Shown in pieces: positions 28,097 to 35,486 of a DNA stretch of 35,486 bases. Below the pieces are notes generated by a model. The model saw only the letters and a program-made list of their open reading frames with translations, was not told the origin of the DNA and ran no database searches. The stretch lies in assembly GCA_947626335.1 (NCBI GenBank), contig CANQRY010000015.1, positions 1 to 35,486 on the forward strand, written 5' to 3'. Source of the stretch: an uncultured Clostridia bacterium (GTDB lineage Bacteria > Bacillota > Clostridia > TANB77 > CAG-508). A program made the translations under genes and the position numbers. Position 1 is the first letter of the stretch. Each line of letters opens with the position of its first letter.

Positions 28097-28948
28097 TTAT
28101 ATATTTTTTAAAACAGACAAGCCTGCTTTGCAACCTTCATAAACTGCTTTTGAAATTTGCATAATTCCACCTGTGCAGTCACCACATGCAAAAAGGTTTG
28201 GAACTGTAGTTTCCATGTTTTCATTTACAACTATATAGCCATTTTCTATTCTTGCTCCAATTTTTCTTGCTAAATCACTGCTAGATGCTATTCCTTGTGC
28301 TATAAATATTCCGCTTATTTTCTTTTTAGTATTATCTTCAAATTCTATTTCTTGTAATTTACTATCACCTATAAACTCACGTATTGGCTTTTCTATGACG
28401 TTTATATTAGATATTTCTCTATTTTGTACTAGCTCAGCTCCATTTGTAAGTATTGTAACAGAACTTGCTACTGGTTTTAACTGCATTAATTCATGAATAG
28501 CATAGTTTCCACTACCTAAAACAGCAACATCTTTTCCTTTGTAAAAATAGGCATCACAAATTGCACAGTAACTAATTCCTTTACCTTCAAATTCTTTTAC
28601 ACCTTTAATGTTTAAAGTCTCTCTGTTTGCTCCTGTTGCTAGAATTACTGACTTTGTTTCATAATTTGAATTTACAGTTTCTATTATAAAATTGTTTTGA
28701 TATTTTATATTTACTACTTCATCTTTTAATAATTTTATTTTTAGGTTTTCGGCTTGTTTTATTCCGTTTTCGTATAACTGTTTTCCTGTTATTCCATTAG
28801 GAAAACCATAATAGTTATCTATATTTTCTGCTTTTTGTAATATAGCTTTTTCGTTTGATATAACAAGCACAGATAGGTTTCTTCTTTTAGCATATATTGC
28901 TGAAGTTATGCCTGCTGGTCCACTTCCTATTACAATAACATCATACAT
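28097..28948 (-). CDS. trxB: Thioredoxin reductase
   Basis: The 283-residue flavoprotein has an N-terminal FAD site (VIGSGPAGITSAIYAKRR), the redox-active CAIC in GISYCAICDAYFYKG, a central NAD(P)H fold (VAVLGSGNYAI) and the C-terminal FACGDCTGG. The usual CATCDG is CAICDA here, and the NAD(P)H domain is compact, so the protein is slightly short (about 305 is usual). Cofactor preference cannot be judged from sequence: the usual GGGNSA is GSGNYA. It is paired with trxA. Confidence 0.93.
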   Translation of the reverse strand: MYDVIVIGSGPAGITSAIYAKRRNLSVLVISNEKAILQKAENIDNYYGFPNGITGKQLYENGIKQAENLKIKLLKDEVVNIKYQNNFIIETVNSNYETKSVILATGANRETLNIKGVKEFEGKGISYCAICDAYFYKGKDVAVLGSGNYAIHELMQLKPVASSVTILTNGAELVQNREISNINVIEKPIREFIGDSKLQEIEFEDNTKKKISGIFIAQGIASSSDLARKIGARIENGYIVVNENMETTVPNLFACGDCTGGIMQISKAVYEGCKAGLSVLKNI

Positions 28949-28962
28949 ATTTTTGCTCCTTT

Positions 28963-30012
28963 TTAAATAATATCTCCTAAACTTAGGAATATATAACCTT
29001 TACTTTTATAATATTCAATTACCTTTGGCAAAACCTTTGCTGTTGTTTTTTTGTTTGGTGCATCATGCATTAAAACAACAAGACTATTATAATTACCACT
29101 TGTAGATTTTAAGCTTTTCATCATTGCATCTTCTGTAGTTGCACCTGCTGAATCATTTGTTAAAGCATTCCAATCTAAATATGCAATATTATTTTGTTTA
29201 AATATTTTTTTAGCTTTTTTCTTTATGCTGTCATAATAACCACCGCTAGAACCTCCTGGAAATCTAAAAATTCCAGATTGATATGTGCTATCTCCTAAAG
29301 CATTTTGAATTATTTTTTCTGTTTTTAAATATTCTTCTAGTGCTCCTGTTTCAGTAGCATATATATTTTTGTATACGTGAGAGTATCCATGGTTTGCTAT
29401 ATAATGTCCTTCTTGTTTTTCTCTTTTTAGTAAATCAGGGTTTGACTTTGCCATAGTACCTAATACAAAAAAGCTAGCTTTAATATTGTATTGTTTTAGA
29501 GTGTCTAATATTGTTGGAGTTACCGAACTAGATGGACCATCATCAAATGTTAAAAATACTCTTTTAGTTTTTGATGAATATATATTACTAAGCGCACTAA
29601 ACTGTTCATCTGTAAGTACTTTTCCTATTTGAGTATTAATTGTACTTTGGTTATTATTAGGTTTTTCAGTATTTTGATTACTTGGAGTTGTTTCATTTTT
29701 AACTACTTCACTATTAGTATTATTATTTTCTTCGTTATTTCCTGTTACAACTACAATTTGATTTTCATTGTTTGCATTATTGTTATTATTAGTATTGTTT
29801 TCGTTATTTGCATTTTCTTCATTTTGCACATTTTCACTATATTGTTCACCGTTTTTGTTTTCTTCGGCTTTTGCTATACCAATATGTCTTTCAGCTGATT
29901 TAATTCCTGCAAATATGGCTAATATAACTGCTAATATTGCTACTAATAAAATAAATATTTTGCCTCTTTTAATTCTCTTTTTTCTTGGTCCTTCTACTTG
30001 ATACATTATCAT
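28963..30012 (-). CDS. Membrane-anchored polysaccharide deacetylase (CE4)
   Basis: The protein has 349 residues: a basic N-terminus, a membrane anchor (about 19-41), an Asn/Glu-rich low-complexity linker (about 50-125), then a NodB/CE4 domain. Motifs in order are TFDDGPS (metal and catalytic Asp), NHGYSH (metal His pair), RFPGGSSG, LDWNALTND and VLMHD. All key residues are present. It probably deacetylates peptidoglycan GlcNAc or MurNAc at the surface, which gives lysozyme resistance or marks spore cortex; which one is not clear. AGAGGTG precedes the ATG. It is followed by trxB after 14 bases. Confidence 0.9.
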   Translation of the reverse strand: MIMYQVEGPRKKRIKRGKIFILLVAILAVILAIFAGIKSAERHIGIAKAEENKNGEQYSENVQNEENANNENNTNNNNNANNENQIVVVTGNNEENNNTNSEVVKNETTPSNQNTEKPNNNQSTINTQIGKVLTDEQFSALSNIYSSKTKRVFLTFDDGPSSSVTPTILDTLKQYNIKASFFVLGTMAKSNPDLLKREKQEGHYIANHGYSHVYKNIYATETGALEEYLKTEKIIQNALGDSTYQSGIFRFPGGSSGGYYDSIKKKAKKIFKQNNIAYLDWNALTNDSAGATTEDAMMKSLKSTSGNYNSLVVLMHDAPNKKTTAKVLPKVIEYYKSKGYIFLSLGDII

Positions 30013-30118
30013 AAAAAAACACCTCTAAAATCGACATATTTTTCTAATAGTATTATATACTATATATAAAAATTTTAATAGTCAATTTGAGGAATTTTTT
30101 TATTTTTTTTAAATTACC

Positions 30119-32881
30119 TTATTCCTTAATTGTATTTATTTTAAGTAGTTTAAATAGTTCTACAATTAATAATGGAGAAAGTACTAAAATAACAATTTCT
30201 ACTATATTTGCAAAAGGTAATACCGGGATACTGAATATTTGTCTTAAAGGTTCTATTAGTAAAATAACTATCATAAGCATTGCAGACACAACTGTTGCTA
30301 AAATTAATTTGCTATTATTAAATATTCCTGTTTTAAATATAGATTTTTTATTGTTTCTAACATTAAATACATGTACTAATTCTGATAAAGCTAAAACTGT
30401 AAATGCCATTGTTTGACCAATTTCAACTTTCACCTCTTGCGCACTTAATACGCTTACTACTCCATTTGAGTCTGTTTTTTCTACTACCGGAAGGTCTTTT
30501 TCAGGAGTTGCTAAACCTATACAAAATGCGACTAATGTAATTATACCAATCATAATGCCTTGATAAACTATTCTCCATGTCATTCCTTTAGTAAATACTC
30601 CCTGCTTTGGTTTTAACGGTTTTCTATTCATAATATCTTTTTCTGGTGGGTCAACTGCTAATGCAAGTGCTGGAAGTGAATCTGTTACTAAGTTTACCCA
30701 CAAAATATGAATTGGAAGTAATGGCACAATTAAATTAACATCTATTCCAAAAAATTTACTAAGCATTGGAGTAATTAAAATTGCAACAAATAATACTATA
30801 ATTTCTCCAATATTGCTAGAAAGTAAAAATTGTATTGCTTTTAAAATATTATCATATATTCTTCTTCCTTCTTCTACAGAAGTTACTATTGTTGCAAAAT
30901 TATCATCTGTTAAAATAACATCTGCTGCTTCTTTTGATACATCTGTACCAACAATTCCCATAGCACAGCCAATATCTGCTGTTTTTAAAGCTGGTGCATC
31001 ATTTACTCCATCACCTGTCATTGCTACAATTTCGCCATTTGCTTGCCATGCTCTTACAATTCTAACTTTATGCTCTGGAGAAACTCTTGCATACACACTA
31101 TATTTTCTTATGTTTTTGGTCAAATCTTCATCTGACATGTTTTCAAGTTCAGCGCCTGTGATTGCCTCTATATCATCTTCTAAAATTCCTAATGATTTAG
31201 CTATTGCAACTGCTGTAATTTTATGGTCACCTGTAATCATTACAGTTTTTATTCCTGCATTTTTACATTTTTCTACTGCAAGTTTTACTTCTTCTCTTGG
31301 TGGGTCTATCATTCCAACCATACCAACATATATTAAGTCTTTTTCAATTTGTTTTACTTCTTCATCTGTTGGCTCATGGTCTAGTTCTTTATATGCCATG
31401 GCTAATACTCTTAATGCTTCGTTTGCCATTTTAGAATTACTATCTTTTATTTCTTTTTTGTATTCTTCTAAATCTGTTTTAACTACACCATTTAATATAT
31501 AACTATTACATTTTTGAAGTAACTCATCTATTCCGCCTTTTGTGTAAACTATATATTTATCTAAAGTTTTATGAACAGTTGTCATTAGCTTTCTTTCTGA
31601 ATCAAATGGAAGTTCTTTTACACGTGGATATTGCTCGAAAATTGCTGGTTCAAATCCTAAATTAAATCCCATGTCTATTAAAGCTGTTTCTGTTGGGTCA
31701 CCTGTTAATGTTTTATCTTGTGCCACTTTTGTATCATTACAAAACATACTAATATATACTAGCTTTTGAAGTTCCGCTTCTAAAGGAGCTTTGCTTATTT
31801 CTTCTAAATCAACTTGTTTTCCGTTATAGAATAATTTTTTTACTGTCATTTTATTTTGTGTTAAAGTTCCTGTTTTGTCAGAGCAAATTACGGTTGTACT
31901 TCCTAATGTTTCTACTGCTGGAAGTTTTTTAACAATAGCATGTTTTTTTACCATTCTTTGCACACCAATTGCTAAAACTATTGTAGATACTGCAGCTAAT
32001 CCTTCTGGTATTGCAGCTACTGCTAAACTTACTGCTGTCATAAACATATCTACAGGCTCTTTACCATATAAAAGTCCAATTACAAATATAACTATACAAA
32101 TTACAACTGTTGCTACTCCTAAGGTTTTTCCTAATTTGTTTAGCTTTTGTTGCAAAGGAGTTTGAGTTTCTACCGTGTCATTTAATATTCCTGCAATTTT
32201 TCCAACCTCTGTGTTCATTCCTGTTGCTACAACAATTCCTTTTCCTCTGCCATAAGTAACTAGGCTAGAAGAAAATAACATATTAGTTCTATCTCCTATG
32301 CCAACTTTTTCTTTTTCTATTTTTGCAGTATTTTTTTCTACTGGAACAGATTCTCCTGTTAAAGATGCCTCTTGTGATTTTAAATTAACAGCCTCTACTA
32401 TTCTTAAATCTGCTGGAATAAAGTCACCTGTATCTAGCATAACAATATCGCCTGGAACTAGGTCTTTAGATGCAATAACTTCTACATTTCCATTTCTTAT
32501 TACTTTTGCCACGTGTGAACTTAATTTTTGAAGAGCCTCTAATGATTTTTCTGCTTTGCTTTCTTGTGCAACACCAATAATAGCATTAACAATTACTACT
32601 ATTAAAATAATAATAGAATCTGTAATTCCTTCGTTTTGAAGATAGCCTACTACTCCTGAAACAATTGCTGCAATTATTAAAATAATAATCATAAAATCTT
32701 TAAATTGTTCTAAAAATTTTACAAATAAGCTTTTTTTCTTTTTAGTTTCAAGTTCATTGGTTCCATAAGTATTTCTTAAATTTTCTACTTGCTTATTTGT
32801 TAAACCATTATCTATACTAGTACCAAAGTATTCTTGTACTTCTTTTTCTGTTTTATTAAACCAATTATTTTCTTTATCCAT
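30119..32881 (-). CDS. Calcium-type cation-transporting P-type ATPase
   Basis: This 920-residue P2-type ATPase has an N-terminal cation-ATPase segment (WFNKTEKEVQEYFGTS), an actuator with LTGESVPVEK, PEGL in TM4 (AAIPEGLAAVST), the phosphorylation site CSDKTGTLTQNKMTV, nucleotide-domain motifs, and TGDGVNDAPALK. The C-terminal membrane part has NLVTDSLPALALA. This is the SERCA/PMCA-like group that usually exports Ca2+, so it probably keeps cytosolic calcium low. GGGAG precedes the ATG. Downstream (30013-30118) is a short AT-rich gap before the deacetylase gene with a possible TTGACT -35 box. Confidence 0.93.
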   Translation of the reverse strand: MDKENNWFNKTEKEVQEYFGTSIDNGLTNKQVENLRNTYGTNELETKKKKSLFVKFLEQFKDFMIIILIIAAIVSGVVGYLQNEGITDSIIILIVVIVNAIIGVAQESKAEKSLEALQKLSSHVAKVIRNGNVEVIASKDLVPGDIVMLDTGDFIPADLRIVEAVNLKSQEASLTGESVPVEKNTAKIEKEKVGIGDRTNMLFSSSLVTYGRGKGIVVATGMNTEVGKIAGILNDTVETQTPLQQKLNKLGKTLGVATVVICIVIFVIGLLYGKEPVDMFMTAVSLAVAAIPEGLAAVSTIVLAIGVQRMVKKHAIVKKLPAVETLGSTTVICSDKTGTLTQNKMTVKKLFYNGKQVDLEEISKAPLEAELQKLVYISMFCNDTKVAQDKTLTGDPTETALIDMGFNLGFEPAIFEQYPRVKELPFDSERKLMTTVHKTLDKYIVYTKGGIDELLQKCNSYILNGVVKTDLEEYKKEIKDSNSKMANEALRVLAMAYKELDHEPTDEEVKQIEKDLIYVGMVGMIDPPREEVKLAVEKCKNAGIKTVMITGDHKITAVAIAKSLGILEDDIEAITGAELENMSDEDLTKNIRKYSVYARVSPEHKVRIVRAWQANGEIVAMTGDGVNDAPALKTADIGCAMGIVGTDVSKEAADVILTDDNFATIVTSVEEGRRIYDNILKAIQFLLSSNIGEIIVLFVAILITPMLSKFFGIDVNLIVPLLPIHILWVNLVTDSLPALALAVDPPEKDIMNRKPLKPKQGVFTKGMTWRIVYQGIMIGIITLVAFCIGLATPEKDLPVVEKTDSNGVVSVLSAQEVKVEIGQTMAFTVLALSELVHVFNVRNNKKSIFKTGIFNNSKLILATVVSAMLMIVILLIEPLRQIFSIPVLPFANIVEIVILVLSPLLIVELFKLLKINTIKE

Positions 32882-32912
32882 TTTATTTCTCCCTTGTATT
32901 TATCTTTTCCAT

Positions 32913-33488
32913 TCATTTTGCAAAATATGTATATATTTTATTTATATATTCATTTATATCTATGTCAGAAACATATTCTATAAATTTATCTAAGTCATTT
33001 TCTTGTATTATAAGTTGTTCATTTCCACCTTGTATTTGCTTTGATTTTTCATTTTCTTTAATGTTTTCTTCTAATTTATCTAAAAATCTTTTTGGAAACT
33101 CTATGTTATATTTTTCTATTAAATAATTATTTGTTTCATGATAACTAAAATATAGGTTTTTTACAAATTCTTTGTAATCTACTTTTTCTAAATACTCTAT
33201 AGGAAAAAACTCTGTAAAAAATAGTTTATCAGTAAGTAAATGCAAAAATACTCCTTTTTCATAATCCGTTTTTACTTCATTTTCCTTTAAAAAGTTTTCT
33301 ATACTAACTTTATTTTTTAAATGTTCTGATGCAACATTTCTTGGACTTTCTATTGTATAATGACTTAATCTCTTGTTTTCTACAAAATCTGGTGCAATAC
33401 TTCCCTCTAGAAACTCTTTTTGGTTTTCTATTTTATGTTTTTGAATATATCTATTTGCAATAGCTAAATGAATATTAAAACTTGGCAT
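32913..33488 (-). CDS. Zinc-dependent phospholipase C-like protein
   Basis: The protein has 191 residues. The start MPSFNIHLAIANRYI, the GSIAPDF segment and GVFLHLLTDKLFF match the bacterial zinc-dependent phospholipase C/S1-P1-like family (Pfam group PF00882) in its short cytosolic form. There is no signal peptide. The true substrate is unknown for this form. AAAGGAG precedes the ATG. It ends 31 bases before the ATPase gene and probably shares its transcript. Confidence 0.65.
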   Translation of the reverse strand: MPSFNIHLAIANRYIQKHKIENQKEFLEGSIAPDFVENKRLSHYTIESPRNVASEHLKNKVSIENFLKENEVKTDYEKGVFLHLLTDKLFFTEFFPIEYLEKVDYKEFVKNLYFSYHETNNYLIEKYNIEFPKRFLDKLEENIKENEKSKQIQGGNEQLIIQENDLDKFIEYVSDIDINEYINKIYTYFAK

Positions 33489-33598
33489 ATTAAATTCTCC
33501 TTTGTTTTTTCTAAATTATATTTTATTTATAAAAAAATAGCAATATTTTATTTATTATTGTATAATAAATATATATTTTTATTGTAGGAGTATTTGTT

Positions 33599-34390
33599 AT
33601 GATTATTCATGAGAACATAAAAAATTTAATTCCATTTTCTAATTTGAATAATGTTTATATTGTTGCAGATTTTGATAGAACAATTACCACTGGAAACAGT
33701 AAAACTTCTTGGTCTATTTTAGCAAATAGCAACTTGGTTCCTGATTCTTATATAAAAGAAAGAAATGATTTATTTAATTATTATCGTCCTATTGAAATTG
33801 ATGAAACAATAGATTCAAATAAAAAGAACATGCTTGTAAAAGAATGGTTTCAAAAACATATAGAATTATTTGTAAAATATAAAATGACTGAAGAAATTTT
33901 TAAAATAGCTGCAACAAATTTAAGAATGCTTGATTTTAGACCAGGTGCAAAAGAGTTTTTAGAATTTTTACATGAAAATAATATTCCTTTAATTATTATT
34001 AGTGCAGGAATTGGCAATTTTATTGAGGAATTTTTCAATGCTAATAATTGCTATTTTAATAATATTTATGTTAGTAGTAATAAAATTATTTTTAAAAATG
34101 GTATTGCCGTTGGTGTTGAAGACAATATTATTCATAGCCTAAATAAAAATGAAATTTCTTTACCTAGCTACATTACAAAAAAATTGGAAAATAGAGGTCA
34201 AGTTATTTTATTAGGAGACCAACTTTCTGATTTAAATATGGTAAATAAAGATTTACACGACTTTGTTTTAAGTGTAGGCTTTTTGGCAGATGATTATCCT
34301 AAAAATCAAATAGATGATTTTAAATCAAAATTTGATATTATTTGCGAAAAAGGCGACAACTATTTTAATTTAAAAAACATACTTTTTTAA
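33599..34390 (+). CDS. HAD-family phosphatase, nucleotidase-like
   Basis: This 263-residue protein has HAD motif [10 protein letters not shown] (nucleophile Asp24, general acid Asp26), motif II in IIISAG, and motif [13 protein letters not shown]. The region after motif I (TTGNSKTSW) and the helical cap resemble the UMPH-1/cytosolic 5'-nucleotidase III group, so a nucleoside monophosphatase is possible but not shown. TAGGAG lies just before the ATG, and a TATAAT -10 element is at 33561-33566. It is one of only two plus-strand genes and is convergent with cysE, their stop codons overlapping. Confidence 0.85.
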   Translation: MIIHENIKNLIPFSNLNNVYIVADFDRTITTGNSKTSWSILANSNLVPDSYIKERNDLFNYYRPIEIDETIDSNKKNMLVKEWFQKHIELFVKYKMTEEIFKIAATNLRMLDFRPGAKEFLEFLHENNIPLIIISAGIGNFIEEFFNANNCYFNNIYVSSNKIIFKNGIAVGVEDNIIHSLNKNEISLPSYITKKLENRGQVILLGDQLSDLNMVNKDLHDFVLSVGFLADDYPKNQIDDFKSKFDIICEKGDNYFNLKNILF

Positions 34391-34899
34391 TTATTAGTTT
34401 TTACTACCTTTCCTGGAACTCCAACAACAGTTGAATTACTAGGTACGTTTTTTAAAATTACTGCATTAGCACCTATTTTAACATTATCACCAATTACTAT
34501 ATTTCCAAGTATTTTTGCGCCACTACCAATAAACACGTTATTTCCAATGGTTGGGTGGCGTTTTCCTTTTTCTTTTCCTGTTCCACCAAGTGTTACCCCA
34601 TGATACATGGTAACATTATCGCCAATGATTGCTGTTTCTCCAATTACTACTCCTGTTCCATGATCTATGAATAAGGCTTTTCCTACTTTAGCACCTGGAT
34701 GTATTTCTATTCCTGTTTTTCTTTTTGCTTTTTCACTTAAGTATCTTGCAAGTAGAAAATGCTTTTTAGTATATAAATAATGTGATATTTTATAGTAAAT
34801 TAGTGCTTTAAAACATGGGTACATAAGTACTTCTAATGTACTTGTTATAGCAGGATCTTTTTGCCTTATTGTTTCTATTTGCTCTTTTATAAAATTCAT
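34387..34899 (-). CDS. cysE: Serine O-acetyltransferase, short form
   Basis: This makes O-acetylserine from serine and acetyl-CoA, the entry to cysteine synthesis. The 170 residues have the left-handed beta-helix hexapeptide repeats, with [49 protein letters not shown] and VVGVPGKVV, all standard for CysE; the N-terminal helical domain is of the short type. GGGAG precedes the ATG, and a 9-bp hairpin (34912-34934) abuts it. No T-box or S-box is seen. Confidence 0.95.
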   Translation of the reverse strand: MNFIKEQIETIRQKDPAITSTLEVLMYPCFKALIYYKISHYLYTKKHFLLARYLSEKAKRKTGIEIHPGAKVGKALFIDHGTGVVIGETAIIGDNVTMYHGVTLGGTGKEKGKRHPTIGNNVFIGSGAKILGNIVIGDNVKIGANAVILKNVPSNSTVVGVPGKVVKTNN

Positions 34900-34911
34900 A
34901 AAAATCTCCCT

Positions 34912-34934
34912 CTTTATATTTTATGAATATAAAG
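34912..34934 (-). promoter_or_regulatory. Hairpin next to the cysE ribosome binding site
   Basis: CTTTATATT (34912-34920) pairs with AATATAAAG (34926-34934) around 5 bases. On the mRNA it ends one base from the AGGGAG site. It could be a terminator for the upstream ecfT gene or could influence cysE translation. Confidence 0.5.
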
Positions 34935-34968
34935 AAGGAGTGTTACTCTATTATTTTTTATATTTGAA

Positions 34969-35486
34969 CTATTCATTTCCATACCCTTTTGCTATTAATG
35001 ATTCTTCTAGTTGATTTACTTTAGTTATAAGCAATAGAAAAAATTTTGCAAATATTATTTTTATATTTTTTACATTAAAATCAATACCTTTAGCTATACA
35101 TGCCTCTTTTGTTTCATATAAGTCTCTTTTTAGTATAGGTAACATAGATAAAGAAATGCAGATCATTACTTTAATTTCATCAACATTTACTTTGAAAATT
35201 TTTAAAGGAGTACATAATATTTTTACTGTTTCCGCTATTCCGAGTAATATTAGTAGTTTCAGAATATATAATTGTTATATTACACACTATAAATAGTTTT
35301 ATAGCAATCCAAGTTGCATTAGTAATATTATCTAATATACAATTAATTACAAAAGTAAGAATAATAAATGGTGATACTAATATACTTTTATGTATGACCT
35401 TTTTAGGCTTTATTTTCGAAATAATCATTATTGATAGATTAGCTAGTACAAAAAATAAAATAATAATATTATTCGGTAAAAAGAAT
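34969..35486 (-). CDS. EcfT/CbiQ-like transporter subunit, partial, +1 shift at CGG (35240-35242)
   Basis: The frame is open to the right edge (FFLPNNIIILFFVLANLS), so the N-terminus lies outside. Hydrophobic segments follow, then SETTNIT, where the frame meets CGG and would soon end. Skipping the C gives GIAETVKILCTPLKIFKVNVDEIKVM, which joins SLSMLPILKRDLYETKEAC and the ending SLIAKGYG. This layout is the EcfT/CbiQ transmembrane coupling subunit of ECF vitamin or metal importers, including the basic coupling-helix region. The ATPase partners are presumably to the right, outside the window. Confidence 0.75.

Overview
The window comes from a very AT-rich, spore-forming Firmicute, most likely an uncultured gut-type clostridium. 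Evidence: spoIIP and a probable ytxC start, an Ile T-box leader, clostridial gene neighbourhoods (queA-tgt-secD-secF; rplU-rpmA-obg; hisS-MBL-rel-recJ), AGGAGG-type ribosome binding sites and A/T-ending codons. Nearly all genes lie on the minus strand, so the order of expression runs right to left.

Layout from right to left. 35486-34969 is the 3' part of an EcfT/CbiQ-like transporter subunit. 34899-34387 is cysE, convergent with a plus-strand HAD phosphatase (33599-34390). Next come a zinc phospholipase C-like protein, a Ca2+-type P-ATPase and a membrane-anchored polysaccharide deacetylase. A long cluster follows: trxB, trxA, recJ, rel, a metallo-beta-lactamase hydrolase, hisS, spoIIP, pgi. 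An accessory island lies at about 16.1-18.9 kb. It holds a compositionally foreign secreted-protein gene inside a symmetrical inverted-repeat/hairpin cassette, a plus-strand membrane-anchored protein, a decayed IS110 element and an orphan promoter. Then come rplU (with a leader RNA), rpmA, trpS (an iron-sulphur type) and obg; T-box-controlled ileS; a zincin-like protein; queA, tgt, a WG-repeat protein and a TIGR04086 membrane protein; an HD hydrolase; a 124-bp palindromic element; the divergent secD-secF pair; a rhodanese; and the start of a ytxC-like gene.

The most striking observation concerns the codon CGG. Six +1 frameshifts break genes here: secD, obg, recJ (twice), ecfT and the IS110 transposase. 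Every one falls exactly on an in-frame CGG codon, and skipping the C restores a conserved GGA/GGT glycine and the family sequence. Reading every CGG on the coding strands by eye, I found no other in-frame CGG in any native gene, although CGG is common out of frame (for example AAC GGA, AGC GGA). The only CGG that reads plainly as arginine is in the foreign secreted-protein gene. The simplest biological model is that CGG is unassigned in this lineage and triggers +1 frameshifting or four-base decoding (CGGN = Gly). A systematic sequence error is the main alternative and must be excluded from reads.

The other genes serve tRNA modification and charging (tgt, queA, ileS, trpS, hisS), ribosome assembly (obg, L21, L27), the stringent response (rel), redox balance (trxAB), protein export (SecDF, of unusual form) and envelope or spore remodelling (SpoIIP, deacetylase).
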